A stretch of 64,000 bases of DNA from an uncultured bacterium. GTDB taxonomy: Bacteria; Pseudomonadota; Alphaproteobacteria; Rhodospirillales; Rhodospirillaceae. Below, piece after piece: positions 26,718 through 36,176 of this stretch. The stretch lies in contig CAISTS010000022.1 in NCBI GenBank assembly GCA_903888485.1, positions 1 through 64,000 on the forward strand. Direction: 5' to 3'. Position 1 is the stretch's first letter; each line of letters begins with the position of its first letter. The notes under the pieces were generated by a model. The model ran no database searches. It had not been told where the DNA came from and worked only from the letters and a program-made list of their open reading frames with translations. The translations under genes were made by a program, and so were the position numbers.

Positions 26718-27737
26718 ATGGCCCGAGTTAAGGAAGACTATCGCAGTCTTACCGGCCCGCAGAAGGCAGCCATCATGATGCTGTCCCTCGGCGATGAGCA
26801 GGCGGGCAAACTGTTTGCCTTGATGGAAGACGACGAGATCAAGGAACTCTCGCAGGTCATGGCCAACCTCGGCACCATCGACGCCAACCTGGTCGAGCGC
26901 CTGTTCGTCGACTTCGCCGATGCCATCTCCAATACCGGCTCGCTGGTGGGAACCTATGAATCCACCGAGCGTCTGCTGATGAAGGGCCTCGACAAAGAGC
27001 GTGTCGCCTTGATCATGGAAGAAATCCGCGGCCCAGCCGGTCGCACCATGTGGGACAAGCTCGGTAACGTGCATGAGCAAGTGCTCGCCAACTATTTGAA
27101 GAACGAATATCCGCAGACCGTCGCCGTCGTGCTCTCGAAGGTCAAAGCCGACCATGCCAGCCGCGTCCTGTCGCTGCTGCCCGAAGGCTTCGCGATGGAA
27201 GTCGTCATGCGCATGCTGCACATGGAGTCGGTGCAGAAGGATGTACTCGAGAGCGTCGAGAAAACACTGCGCAACGAATTCATGTCGAACCTCGCCAAGA
27301 CCGCGCGCACCGACAGCCACGAAATGATGGCCGAGATCTTCAACAATCTCGACCGCGCCACCGAGGCGCGCTTCCTGACCGCCCTCGAAGAACGCAACCG
27401 CGAGTCCGCCGAGAAGATCAAGGCGCTGATGTTCACCTTCGAGGACTTGGGCCGCCTCGACGCCGCCGGCGCGCAGACGCTGTTGCGCCACGTCGAGAAG
27501 GACAAACTCGCCCTCGCCCTCAAGGGCGCCTCGGACGCGATCAAGGAGTTGTTCACCGCGAACATGTCGGCGCGCGCCGCCAAGATGCTCAAGGAAGATA
27601 TGGACTCGCTCGGCCCCGTCCGCCTGAAGGACGTGGAAGAAGCGCAGAACATTGTCGTCACCCTCGCCAAAGAACTGTCGAACTCCGGCCAGATCACGAT
27701 CTCCGAAGGCAAGGACGACGACGCGCTGGTTTACTAA
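26718..27737 (+). CDS. fliG: Flagellar motor switch protein
   Basis: FliG is the C-ring protein that couples the stator to rotation and binds FliF. The 339-residue length is standard. The N-terminal domain starts with [23 protein letters not shown]. The middle EHPQ-type region reads [25 protein letters not shown]. The C-terminal domain has [19 protein letters not shown] and [19 protein letters not shown], which contains the charged torque helix. It lies between fliF and fliH in the standard order. Confidence 0.97.
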   Translation: MARVKEDYRSLTGPQKAAIMMLSLGDEQAGKLFALMEDDEIKELSQVMANLGTIDANLVERLFVDFADAISNTGSLVGTYESTERLLMKGLDKERVALIMEEIRGPAGRTMWDKLGNVHEQVLANYLKNEYPQTVAVVLSKVKADHASRVLSLLPEGFAMEVVMRMLHMESVQKDVLESVEKTLRNEFMSNLAKTARTDSHEMMAEIFNNLDRATEARFLTALEERNRESAEKIKALMFTFEDLGRLDAAGAQTLLRHVEKDKLALALKGASDAIKELFTANMSARAAKMLKEDMDSLGPVRLKDVEEAQNIVVTLAKELSNSGQITISEGKDDDALVY

Positions 27738-27760
27738 GAACGTGTATTAAGGACTAGAAG

Positions 27761-28600
27761 ATGGTTTCTCGCAGCGCCAAGAAATTCATGTTCGAGCGGT
27801 CGTTCGACGACCCGGCGAAGCTTTACCTGCCCGGCGAGCGCAAGCGCTCGGAGATCGAAGCCGCCGCGGCGGCCGAAGCCGCCGTCGCCGCCGCCCAAGC
27901 GCCGCTTGTGCTGCCCGAGGCCAAGGACGAACCGCCACCGGAACCGGCGGTGAAGCTTGAGTTCACGCAGGCGCAATTGGATGCGGCGCGTGAGGAAGGT
28001 TACATCGCAGGCCACACCGCATCGCTCGAGGAAGCGGCCACGGCGCGCGAGCACTATGTCGCCGATGCGATCAATTTGATCGCGCAAGGGCTGGCCAAGC
28101 TCGACGAGCAGCAGCACGCCGCCAACGCCGTGCTCGCCGATCTCGCCATGCGCATGATCTACGGCATCACGCAGAAGCTGCTGCCGCCCTTCGCCCACGC
28201 CCACGCCGTGGACAGCATCGAGCACTTCGTTCGCGCCGCGCTGCCCATTGCCGTCGGTGAGCCGAAGCTGCTGGTGCGCGCCCATCCGAGGATCGCCGAC
28301 GATCTCAACACCCGCCTCAAGAGCGTGTTCGAGCGCGCGAGCTTCCAGGGCACCTACATGGTGATCACCGATTACGAACTTCAGCCGGGCGACTGCCGTC
28401 TCGAATGGGACGGTGGCGGGGCCGACCGCAACGAGGCGCGCATCTGGCGCGACATCCGAGAGGTCGTGGCCGGCAACTTCGGCGCTGTCGACGCGGCCGA
28501 TCTCGACCGCGCGGCCGATCAACTGACGCAGGAAGAACAGGCCGCCCAGGCACCCGACCAAGAAGCGGCGGAACCAGGACCAGAGCAAGCACAAGCTTAA
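27761..28600 (+). CDS. fliH: Flagellar assembly protein FliH (export ATPase regulator)
   Basis: FliH binds the ATPase FliI and docks it at the export gate and C ring. This 279-residue copy starts with a short FliN-binding segment (MVSRSAKKFMFERSFDDP), continues through an Ala/Glu-rich linker, a coiled coil (QLDAAREEGYIAGHTASLEE) and ends with the V/A-type ATPase E-like domain (LLVRAHPRIADDLNTRL, ITDYELQPGDCRLEWDGGG). The last ~40 residues are acidic and low-complexity. It lies 23 bases after fliG. The sequence is divergent, as usual for alphaproteobacterial FliH, but position and C-terminal pattern agree. Confidence 0.88.
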   Translation: MVSRSAKKFMFERSFDDPAKLYLPGERKRSEIEAAAAAEAAVAAAQAPLVLPEAKDEPPPEPAVKLEFTQAQLDAAREEGYIAGHTASLEEAATAREHYVADAINLIAQGLAKLDEQQHAANAVLADLAMRMIYGITQKLLPPFAHAHAVDSIEHFVRAALPIAVGEPKLLVRAHPRIADDLNTRLKSVFERASFQGTYMVITDYELQPGDCRLEWDGGGADRNEARIWRDIREVVAGNFGAVDAADLDRAADQLTQEEQAAQAPDQEAAEPGPEQAQA

Positions 28601-28677
28601 TGGTGAAATCCCGGATCAACCGGGCGCTAAGAACCTAAGTGGAATAATGCATCGCCACACGTGGGCGGGAGATGAAG

Positions 28678-29073
28678 ATGGCAGAGAACACAGAAACAGG
28701 CGGCAAGAAGCCCGGCAAGACGGTCAGCGACCTGTCGCTCGACGAAATTGAGGGCGGCAAGGCCAAGGACGATGACTTGGATGATTCGTGGGGCGATCCC
28801 GCTGACATCCCGGACAAGCCGCGCTCGGCCCAGGACCTGGAAGCGGTTTACGACATTCCCGTGCGCGTCTCGGCGGTGCTGGGTAAATCGTCGATGCAAG
28901 TCAACGAACTCCTGAAGCTCGGCCGCGGCGCGGTGGTGGAACTCGACCGCAAGGTCGGCGAGGCCATCGACATCTACGTCAACGACCGTCTCGTCGCGCG
29001 CGGCGAAGTCGTCGTGGTCGATGACCGTCTCGGCATCACCATGACGGAAATCATCAAGACGCAAAAAGCTTAA
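28678..29073 (+). CDS. fliN: Flagellar motor switch protein FliN
   Basis: FliN is the distal C-ring protein binding CheY-P and FliH. The ~131-residue protein has a charged N-terminal tail and a canonical SpoA domain: IPVRVSAVLGKSSMQVNELL, LGRGAVVELDRKVGEAIDIYV, NDRLVARGEVVVVDDRLGI. The ATG at 28678 is preferred to one six bases upstream because the GGGAG site has normal spacing only to the second. It lies between fliH and the motA-like gene. Confidence 0.95.
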   Translation: MAENTETGGKKPGKTVSDLSLDEIEGGKAKDDDLDDSWGDPADIPDKPRSAQDLEAVYDIPVRVSAVLGKSSMQVNELLKLGRGAVVELDRKVGEAIDIYVNDRLVARGEVVVVDDRLGITMTEIIKTQKA

Positions 29074-29104
29074 GTGAACCGTCCCCGTGTTGGATCAGCC
29101 CACC

Positions 29105-29920
29105 ATGACTGAACAGGCCGAGATCACGGCGGCGCCGCGCCGGACGCTGTTCGACGGCGCGACCGTCTTCGGCCTCGTCGGCGCGCTCGCGCTCATCGCC
29201 GGAGCGATCTTCCTCGGCGGCTCGGCCGAAGCGTTCATCAACGTTCCGGGCCTGCTCATCGTCGTCGGCGGCACCTTCGCCGTCACGGCCGTCAGCTTCA
29301 GCTTGGGCGACGTCGGACGCACCTTTGGTACGCTGAGCAGCACCATCTTTTACCGCGAGCGCGACCCGCAGGACGCGGCCTACTCGATGCTCGAAGTCGC
29401 GGACTACTGCCGTAAACACGGCGTATTGCGTCTTGCCGGCGGGGCGCTGGAAAAGTTCGCGCGCGAGGCTTTCTTGCACAAGGCCCTCGGCATGGTGGTC
29501 GAAGGCCTGCCCGAGAAGGACATCAACGACATTCTTTCCGAGGATATGGCCACCGGCGCCGCGCGCGTGCAGCGCTCGGCCGGCGTCTTGCGCAAGGCGG
29601 CCGAGATTTCTCCGGCCATGGGCCTGATCGGCACGCTGATCGGCCTCGTGCAGATGCTGAGCAACCTCGAGAACCCCGACGCCATCGGCCCCGCCATGGC
29701 GGTCGCGCTGATCACCACCTTCTATGGCGTGCTGCTCGCCAACGTCGTCTTCAATCCGCTCGCCTCCAAGCTCGAGCGTAACGCGGCCGAGGAGCACCTG
29801 ATCCATTACCTCTATACCGTCGGCGTGCTGGCAATCTCGCGCAAAGACAATCCCCGCCGCCTCGAGATGCTGCTGAACAGCGCCTTACCGGCGGAAAGTA
29901 AAGTCAGATTCTTCGATTAA
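29105..29920 (+). CDS. motA: MotA/PomA-type flagellar stator protein
   Basis: Inner-membrane stator subunit of about 271 residues with MotA/TolQ/ExbB topology. Helices are FGLVGALALIAGAIFLGG and VPGLLIVVGGTFAVTAV at the N-terminus, a cytoplasmic loop, then AAEISPAMGLIGTLIGLVQML and MAVALITTFYGVLLANVVFNP as TM3 and TM4. The KAAEISPAMGLIGTLIGLV pattern with the catalytic-type Pro and the TTFYG motif is typical of PomA-like stators. A GTG 18 bases upstream is an alternative start. No motB-like partner follows, since flbD comes next, so the ion-binding subunit must be elsewhere. Some members of this class act with non-MotB partners. Confidence 0.85.
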   Translation: MTEQAEITAAPRRTLFDGATVFGLVGALALIAGAIFLGGSAEAFINVPGLLIVVGGTFAVTAVSFSLGDVGRTFGTLSSTIFYRERDPQDAAYSMLEVADYCRKHGVLRLAGGALEKFAREAFLHKALGMVVEGLPEKDINDILSEDMATGAARVQRSAGVLRKAAEISPAMGLIGTLIGLVQMLSNLENPDAIGPAMAVALITTFYGVLLANVVFNPLASKLERNAAEEHLIHYLYTVGVLAISRKDNPRRLEMLLNSALPAESKVRFFD

Positions 29921-30011
29921 CCACCGCCGGTTTGACGCCAAATTTGACTTGGGAAGGCGTCACGGCACATAAAGACTCACCTAGAGACTCTGGGGTCACC
30001 ACAGGTTTGAA

Positions 30012-31331
30012 ATGCGGCTTCTGATCGTTGGATCATTGAGTGGACAGATTGGCGCCGCCAGCCGCATTGCCATGCAGCGGGGCGCCAAGGTGATTCAGGC
30101 CGAGGGCCTCTCTCAAGCCATGGAAGTCATGCGCTCGGGCCAGGGCGCCGACCTGGTCATGTGCGATGTCACCTACGACATCCAGGACCTCATCAGCCAA
30201 ATGAAGGCCGAGCGCATCCACCTGCCCGTGGTTGCCTGCGGCGTCGAGACCGACAGCCGCGCCGCCGTCGCCGCCATCAAGGCCGGCGCGAAGGAATACG
30301 TGCCGCTGCCCCCGGACGCCGCACTCATCGCCGCGGTGCTCGAGGCCGTGGCCGCCGAGCAGGACGCGCTGATCTTCCAGGATCCGGCCATGGACCGGGT
30401 CATCCAGATGGCCAAGAAGGTCGCCGCCAGCCAAGCCAGCGTGCTGATCACCGGCGAGAGCGGCACGGGTAAGGAACTCGTCGCGCGCTACTTGCATCGC
30501 AACAGCCCACGTAAGGACAAGGCGTTCGTGGCGGTCAACTGCGCGGCTATTCCGGGCGAGCTTTTGGAATCCGAGCTGTTCGGCCACGAGAAAGGCGCCT
30601 TCACCGGCGCCATCGCGCGCCGCATCGGCAAGTTCGAAGAGGCCAACGGCGGCACATTGCTGCTGGACGAAATCAGCGAGATGGACCTGAAGCTACAGGC
30701 TAAACTGCTGCGCGCCATCCAAGAACGCGAGATCGTGCGCATCGGCTCCAACGGACCGGTGAAGGTGGACACGCGTATCGTCGCGACCTCGAACCGCAAC
30801 ATGGAAGAAACGGTCAGAGGCGGCAAATTCCGCGAGGACCTTTATTTCCGGCTCAACGTCGTGAAGCTGACCCTGCCGCCCTTGCGCGACCGCCCCAAGG
30901 ACATCGAAGTCCTCGCGGGTCACTTCGCGCGCGCGAGCGCCGAGGAGAACGGCTACCCCTTGCGCCGCGTGTCGCCCGAAGCCATCGCCGTGCTCAAGAC
31001 CCACAACTGGCCCGGCAACGTGCGCGAGCTTGAGAACACCATGCACCGCGCCGTGCTGCTTTCCAGCGGCGACGAGATCGGGCCCGATGCCTTCGACTTC
31101 GCCGGCGCCGGCAACCTGGGCAGCACCACCGCCGCGGGCAGCCAGGTCGGACGCACCGTCGCCGACGTCGAACGCGATTTGATCATCGACACGCTGAAGC
31201 ACACCATCGGCAACCGCACCCATGCGGCCAAGATCCTCGGCATCTCCATCCGCACCCTGCGCAACAAGTTGAATGCCTACGTGCAGGAAGGCGTCTCCGT
31301 GCCGGCCCCGGGTGTGGGCGAGACGGCGTAG
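30012..31331 (+). CDS. flbD: Sigma-54-dependent flagellar transcriptional activator FlbD
   Basis: A 439-residue bacterial enhancer-binding protein. The N-terminal receiver is degenerate: the acidic pair is replaced (MRLLIVGSLSGQ), although an Asp at about 52 remains, as in Caulobacter FlbD, which does not need classical phosphorylation. The AAA+ domain has Walker A GESGTGKE (148-155), an exact GAFTGA sigma-54 loop (195-200), and a DEISEMD Walker B. The C-terminal Fis-type helix-turn-helix is AAKILGISIRTLRNKL. It probably activates late hook and filament genes, including the fliK promoter at 16096. It follows the motA-like gene by 91 bases. Confidence 0.95.
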   Translation: MRLLIVGSLSGQIGAASRIAMQRGAKVIQAEGLSQAMEVMRSGQGADLVMCDVTYDIQDLISQMKAERIHLPVVACGVETDSRAAVAAIKAGAKEYVPLPPDAALIAAVLEAVAAEQDALIFQDPAMDRVIQMAKKVAASQASVLITGESGTGKELVARYLHRNSPRKDKAFVAVNCAAIPGELLESELFGHEKGAFTGAIARRIGKFEEANGGTLLLDEISEMDLKLQAKLLRAIQEREIVRIGSNGPVKVDTRIVATSNRNMEETVRGGKFREDLYFRLNVVKLTLPPLRDRPKDIEVLAGHFARASAEENGYPLRRVSPEAIAVLKTHNWPGNVRELENTMHRAVLLSSGDEIGPDAFDFAGAGNLGSTTAAGSQVGRTVADVERDLIIDTLKHTIGNRTHAAKILGISIRTLRNKLNAYVQEGVSVPAPGVGETA

Positions 31332-31577
31332 TTCAACGCTTCCCAAGACGACCCGTTCCGTTTCCAAGCTCTGCTCCGCGTTTCCCGAGCCAATCAAGGC
31401 TAACAAAACGGCCTGTTCGTTCTTAAGCAGACCGTTTTGAGAAACGTCTGGTGGGGGCGCGTCAAAATAGAAGTACACGCCAACAAACAAAACAGCGAAG
31501 AACAAGATGGTCAGCAAAAGGACTGCGACCAGCAGCCAGCCTACAAACTTGATTGCCGATTTTGCCCTGCGGTTCAT
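31332..31577 (-). other. Small membrane-anchored ORF, possible partner of the DUF6973-like gene
   Basis: Three bases after the stop of the 31581 gene, an ATG opens a frame encoding a basic start and one strong membrane helix (VGWLLVAVLLLTILFFAVLF), then a short Asp/Pro-rich tail. No stop occurs before the frame enters flbD antisense (it stays open to 30693), so the true 3' end is uncertain. It may be truncated by a frameshift. Tight coupling to a putative effector gene recalls toxin-immunity pairs, but this is inference. Confidence 0.35.
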
Positions 31578-31580
31578 TAG

Positions 31581-32681
31581 CTAATATGGGCTGGTCTTCA
31601 GACGGCCAGTACGAATGAGTTCATCGATAGTCATTCTTGATGTGTCGCCCTCTAACGTCCGGCCAACCTGATTGTTGAACAGGTCCATTCCACGCTCTCC
31701 GACTGGATTATCCGGCCCGCGTTCATGAAAGTCAGCAAAGGTCTTGGCGCGCTCCGGTCCGATTGCGTTCACCATCCGCTGATTCCAGCGCGCATGTTTC
31801 CAAGCATCGCCCTCCCCATTATACAGCGTGGTCGCTGCTGGGCCGCCTTCATATCTATCCCTCGCTTCTTGCCACGCACGGCCTGCATGCCACAGAGCCT
31901 GCGCGGCGCCCATTGGGTCGGCTTTGACCGCGCCAAATAAACCGGGACCGTTGGGATCATAGCCCAGAGACGTATCCGACGGCGCTGTTGCTGGAGGCAT
32001 AGAAGCACCGCCTGGTGGCAAAACTACGGCCGTGCTTTTCTCGCTTTCGAATGGTTCAGCAATGTATGCCTGGACCGGAGTCGCTGCGTTGAAAAGCTGC
32101 CTCGGAACTCCCTTTATCCAATCCACAAATCCAAACTCCGGCGCGCCCGTCTCCGGGTTGATGCGGTTGCGTGCATCACCGACGCGGAACCGGTCCAGCG
32201 GCACGCCCTGCGCCGCAGCGACCTTGGCTAGCGCGGCCAGCACCTCCGGCGTCTGGAATACGCGCGGGATCACCATCTCGCCGGGCGTGATGTGCGCGAC
32301 TTCGCTGTCGGCGCCGCGACCTTCGGCGGCGAGTTTCTCGGCCATGCGCGCCTTCTTCGCACGTGCCCTGGCTTCGACCTTGGCTTTCTGTTCGGTTGCG
32401 ATGCGGCGCCTTGTTTTCTCAAGGAACGCCATATGACGCTCGACTGCCTGATCAAGTGTCAGCGCACCCGGGCTCTCATTGGTGAATCGTTTGAACTCTT
32501 CTGGCTTGCTGAAGTCTTCCGGCGGGGTTTCGTCCTCAAGTTCGGGAGGAACCGGGCGGCCTTGCCGGCGCAAAACCGCGGCGGCGTCGCGCTTACGCTG
32601 CAACTCTTCGAGCCACATCGCCTTCCGCACGCCTTGCTCGAAGGAAAGAGCGCCGGGGCTGTCGTTACGAAAAAGGGCCAT
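31581..32681 (-). CDS. Putative DUF6973-like effector protein
   Basis: About 366 residues. The start at 32681 has a textbook AGGAGA site. Two copies of an N(D/E)SPGAL(S/T)-x-(D/E)Q-x-V motif (residues ~5-20 and ~69-84) form an internal repeat. The middle carries HITPGEMVIPRVFQTPEVL and NRINPETGAPEFG, a motif common in phage-associated and toxin-like proteins. The C-terminus reads GEGDAWKHARWNQRMVNAIG, then DFHERG, then RGMDLFNNQVGR, resembling the DUF6973 domain with its conserved Asp-His pair. I infer a secreted or delivered effector. No membrane helix or signal peptide is seen. It interrupts the flagellar cluster. Confidence 0.6.
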   Translation of the reverse strand: MALFRNDSPGALSFEQGVRKAMWLEELQRKRDAAAVLRRQGRPVPPELEDETPPEDFSKPEEFKRFTNESPGALTLDQAVERHMAFLEKTRRRIATEQKAKVEARARAKKARMAEKLAAEGRGADSEVAHITPGEMVIPRVFQTPEVLAALAKVAAAQGVPLDRFRVGDARNRINPETGAPEFGFVDWIKGVPRQLFNAATPVQAYIAEPFESEKSTAVVLPPGGASMPPATAPSDTSLGYDPNGPGLFGAVKADPMGAAQALWHAGRAWQEARDRYEGGPAATTLYNGEGDAWKHARWNQRMVNAIGPERAKTFADFHERGPDNPVGERGMDLFNNQVGRTLEGDTSRMTIDELIRTGRLKTSPY

Positions 32682-33029
32682 CCAAAAATCTCCTGTGTGT
32701 CGCGCACGCACGAGCGCGTGGGCTTTCCACCGGTCTAGATTTTTCAGGATTCAAAACAAGCTCAGGAGCGCGGCCCCTGCTCCCGCCACGGTTACTTGGT
32801 CCCGCTGTCCGTCAAAGTCACAAGTAAAACGACCCCCTCCTCACCTCCCCCTTGCAGGGGGAGGAACACTTCATTCCCTCCCCTGAAAGGGGAGGGTCAG
32901 GGAGGGGTCGTTGTCTGCTCCTCTCCTAAACTCCTCGTCACATTCCCGTAGCTGCCCTAGCCCGCTGCACGCAGCCGGGCTAGATTTCACCGATCTGAAA
33001 TGTGCTCATTTCCCGGGAGGACGCGGAGC
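32682..33029. other. Intergenic region without a gene
   Basis: 348 bases between the divergent effector-like gene and the secreted-protein gene. The only structure I see is the cruciform-type repeat at 32829-32911. The rest contains no convincing ORF, and its codon-like composition is not distinct. Both flanking genes have good ribosome binding sites at its edges. Confidence 0.6.
32829..32911. repeat. Palindromic interspersed repeat-like element
   Basis: An outer inverted repeat (ACGACCCC-CTCC against GGAGGGGTCGT, one base unequal) encloses two hairpins. One has eight-base arms CCTCCCCC/GGGGGAGG at 32844-32864; the other has nine-base arms CCCTCCCCT/AGGGGAGGG at 32876-32896. This resembles short palindromic interspersed elements seen in many alphaproteobacterial genomes. 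Copy number elsewhere cannot be judged from this window. Confidence 0.7.
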
Positions 33030-33698
33030 ATGAGTTACGTCCGCACCAGTTTACTCGCGCTTAGCGCCGCGCTCACGTTGTCGAGCACGCCCGCACCAGC
33101 CGCCGACTACAACGCCGAAGTCACCTTCCGCATGTTCACCGCGACGTGCATGCGCCGACTCGGTATGCCCGAGGAGATCAAGTCCTGGGCGCGCGATGCG
33201 CGCTTGACGCCGATCCAGGACGTGGGCCTGCTGGCCACCTTCGTCGGCCAGGCGCAAGGCCCCAAAGGCGCGGCCTGGGTGCTGCCAAGCCCCAACGACC
33301 GCAAGTTCACCCTTTCGGTGCGCGCGGGCTCGCAGACCTGCGCCGTCTGGGCCGAAACCGGCGATCCGTCCACCGCCGAAGAACTCTTCAAGAAGTTGGT
33401 CAACGAAGCCGCGCGTCCCGGCACCAAGGTCAACACCGAACAGGATCAGTCCTTCACCACCCAGACCGGCAAGTCGCGGCTGCTTGAAATGAGCGTCACC
33501 GACGATTCGGGCGAAGGCTACAAATTTACCTTCATGGGAGGAGACCAGTCCGGCGTATTCTTCGCCGGCGCACCGATCCAGCTTTCCATGCAGATGACGC
33601 GCCTGCCGCCCGACAAGAACCCCAAGGCGCAAACCCCGGCTAAAGCCGCGCCGGCAAAGCCGGCGGCTGGGAAGGCTGCGCCCGGGGCGAAGAAGTAA
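33030..33698 (+). CDS. Secreted hypothetical protein
   Basis: About 222 residues from the ATG at 33030. A signal peptide is evident (basic start, LLALSAALTLSSTPAPAADY with cleavage near AAD). The mature part has two Cys (ATCMRRL and QTCAVWA) that could pair. The end is an Ala/Lys/Pro-rich tail (AKAAPAKPAAGKAAPGAKK). I recognise no named family. GGAG lies upstream of the start. It is between the accessory effector-like gene and flhA, transcribed towards flhA with a 205-base gap. Confidence 0.65.
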   Translation: MSYVRTSLLALSAALTLSSTPAPAADYNAEVTFRMFTATCMRRLGMPEEIKSWARDARLTPIQDVGLLATFVGQAQGPKGAAWVLPSPNDRKFTLSVRAGSQTCAVWAETGDPSTAEELFKKLVNEAARPGTKVNTEQDQSFTTQTGKSRLLEMSVTDDSGEGYKFTFMGGDQSGVFFAGAPIQLSMQMTRLPPDKNPKAQTPAKAAPAKPAAGKAAPGAKK

Positions 33699-33903
33699 AG
33701 CCAAAGGTAAATGCCGCTTTTGGCGGCAATAGCCGACGGACGTTCCACGTAACATATTGATTTGTCGCAATTAATGCGGCATTCCGAGCCGGGAAACCCA
33801 CCCGGCAAAAATTACCCATCTAAACCCCTTTTTAACCCCGGTAAGCGACTTTGGGGCGAGCGGGATTCTGGCGGCGCAACCGCCGGGGAATTTGGGGTTT
33901 TTC

Positions 33904-36084
33904 ATGGCTGAACAGGCTGTTGGATCAGGGGGCAATACGCCCGCGCCAAGCACGGCGGTCGCACCGGCGCCGGGACCGCGCGCGCCTGCGGCGGTACCGA
34001 CGGTGAGCTTCGGCGACATGGGCGGGCGCCTCGTCGACAGCCTCAAGCGCGGCGACCTCGGCTTCGCGCTCGGCCTCGTGCTGATCATGGTCGTCCTGAT
34101 CATGCCGCTGCCGCCGTGGCTGCTCGACATTGCGCTGGCCCTTTCGATCACGCTCGCGGTTTTGATTTTGATGACGGTGGTCTTCATCAGGAAGGCCATG
34201 GAGTTCAACTCCTTCCCCGTCGTGCTGCTGATCGCAACGCTGTTGCGCCTGGCCCTCAACCTCGCCTCGACCCGCCTGATCTTAGCTAAAGGACACGAGG
34301 GCCCCGACGCCGCCGGTCACGTCATCGAAGCCTTCGGCGGCTTCATCATGGGCGACAATTTCGTCATCGGCGTCATCGTCTTCGCGATCCTGACCTTGGT
34401 GAACTTCATGGTCATCACCAAAGGTTCGACGCGCATCGCCGAAGTGACCGCGCGCTTCACCTTGGACGCCATGCCCGGCAAGCAGATGGCCATAGACGCC
34501 GACCTGTCCGCCGGCATGATCGACGAACAGGAAGCCAAGTCGCGCCGCGAAGACCTGCAGAAAGAATCCGATTTCTTCGGCGCCATGGACGGCGCCTCGA
34601 AATTCGTGCGCGGCGACGCCGTCGCCGGCTTGATCATCACCGCCATCAACGTCATCGGCGGCATGATCATCGGCATGGCGCAGAAAGACCTGACGTTCAT
34701 GCACGCCGCCGACTCCTACACCCGCCTGAGCGTGGGTGACGGCCTTGTCACCCAGATCCCGGCGCTGGTGGTCTCGACCGCCGCCGGTATCATGGTCTCG
34801 AAGGGCGGCCTCAAAGACACCATGGACGTGGCCATCGGCACGCAGTTCACGCGTTATCCGAAAGCGCTCGGCATGAGCGCGTTGCTCGCCACGGCCTTGG
34901 CCCTGCTGCCCGGCACGCCGGCCATGCCCTTCATGCTGCTGGCCTTCGTCGCCGGCGGCGGCGCGATCTTCGTCACCTGGCAGAACGCCGATAAGGAAAA
35001 GAAGCAGGCCCAGGTCAACCAGATCAAATCCAATCAGGAAGTCCCTGTCCAGGAAGAGCCGATTTCGCAGGCCATGAAGATCGACATGGTGCGCCTCGAA
35101 CTCGGTTACGGCCTGCTCTCGCTCATCAACAACGAGAACCGCCGCCTCACCGACCAGATCAAGTCGCTGCGCAGGGCGCTCGCCACCGACATGGGCTTTG
35201 TCATGCCGGCGGTGCGCATCCAGGACAACATGCAGCTGCCGGCCAACTCCTACGCCGTCTACATCAAGGAAGTCGAAGCCGGCAAAGGCGATCTGCGTCC
35301 CAACATGCTCTTGGTCATGGACCCGCGCGGCGAAGAAATCTCGCTGCCGGGCGAACGCACCAAGGAACCCACATTTGGTCTTCCGGCGCTGTGGATCGAT
35401 CCGTCCAACCGCGAAGAGGCCCTCTTCCGCGGCTACACCGTCGTCGATCCGCCGACCGTCATCACCACGCACCTTACCGAAGTCGTGCGCGACAACATGT
35501 CCGAGCTGCTCTCGTACACCGAGACCCAGAAACTGCTCAACGAACTCGACAAGGACCAGCAGAAACTCATCACCGAAGTGGTGCCGTCGCAGATCAGCGT
35601 CGCCGGCATCCAGAGAGTCCTGCAGAACCTCCTCAACGAGCGCGTCTCGATCCGCGATCTGCCGACGATCCTGGAAGGCATTTCGGAAGCCTGCGCCATT
35701 ACCCGCAACGTGCTGATGATCTCCGAGCACGTGCGCGCGCGCCTGGCCCGCCAGCTCTCCGACGCATCGGTCGACGAGAACGGCGTCATCGCGCTGGTGG
35801 CCCTGTCGCCGGAGTGGGAGCAGGAATTCGCCGAATCGCTGACCGGCAATGCCGACGATCGCCAGCTGTCCATGGCCCCGTCTAAGTTGCAGGAGTTCAT
35901 CGCTGCCGTGCGTCAGAACTTCGAACGCTTCGCCATGCAAGGCGAAACGCCCATCCTTTTGACATCTCCGACTGTAAGGCCTTACGTCCGGTCGATTATT
36001 GACCGCTTTAGGCCCATGACGGTGGTAATGTCGCAGAACGAGATACACCCTAAGGCGAAGATCCGGACCGTCGGCCAAATTTAA
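33904..36084 (+). CDS. flhA: Flagellar export gate protein FlhA
   Basis: FlhA forms the nonameric ring of the flagellar type III export gate. The 726-residue protein has seven or eight N-terminal membrane helices (for example LGLVLIMVVLIMPLPPWLLD) and the FHIPEP signature area (NSFPVVLLIATLLRLALNLA, DAMPGKQMAIDADL, RREDLQKESDFFGAMDGASK). The large cytoplasmic domain (about 380-726) binds chaperone-substrate complexes. The ATG at 33904 is preferred over an upstream in-frame codon. It heads flhA-flhF-flhG. Confidence 0.97.
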   Translation: MAEQAVGSGGNTPAPSTAVAPAPGPRAPAAVPTVSFGDMGGRLVDSLKRGDLGFALGLVLIMVVLIMPLPPWLLDIALALSITLAVLILMTVVFIRKAMEFNSFPVVLLIATLLRLALNLASTRLILAKGHEGPDAAGHVIEAFGGFIMGDNFVIGVIVFAILTLVNFMVITKGSTRIAEVTARFTLDAMPGKQMAIDADLSAGMIDEQEAKSRREDLQKESDFFGAMDGASKFVRGDAVAGLIITAINVIGGMIIGMAQKDLTFMHAADSYTRLSVGDGLVTQIPALVVSTAAGIMVSKGGLKDTMDVAIGTQFTRYPKALGMSALLATALALLPGTPAMPFMLLAFVAGGGAIFVTWQNADKEKKQAQVNQIKSNQEVPVQEEPISQAMKIDMVRLELGYGLLSLINNENRRLTDQIKSLRRALATDMGFVMPAVRIQDNMQLPANSYAVYIKEVEAGKGDLRPNMLLVMDPRGEEISLPGERTKEPTFGLPALWIDPSNREEALFRGYTVVDPPTVITTHLTEVVRDNMSELLSYTETQKLLNELDKDQQKLITEVVPSQISVAGIQRVLQNLLNERVSIRDLPTILEGISEACAITRNVLMISEHVRARLARQLSDASVDENGVIALVALSPEWEQEFAESLTGNADDRQLSMAPSKLQEFIAAVRQNFERFAMQGETPILLTSPTVRPYVRSIIDRFRPMTVVMSQNEIHPKAKIRTVGQI

Positions 36085-36176
36085 CGGTCAATTCTAGCCT
36101 GGGGATCTGAGGGGAACTAAGCGGGCGGCAGGGCCACACCCTTATCACGGGTGAAACCTTGTCCGTTGGGAACGGG

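Noticed and set aside
30693..31331. Extension of the small membrane ORF into flbD antisense
   Set aside because: The part opposite flbD has no protein-like features; only the 31332-31577 section with the membrane helix is reported.
34282..36078. A 598-codon open frame antisense to flhA
   Set aside because: It is His/Asp/Gly-rich and mirrors the codon pattern of flhA on the other strand; flhA is certain.
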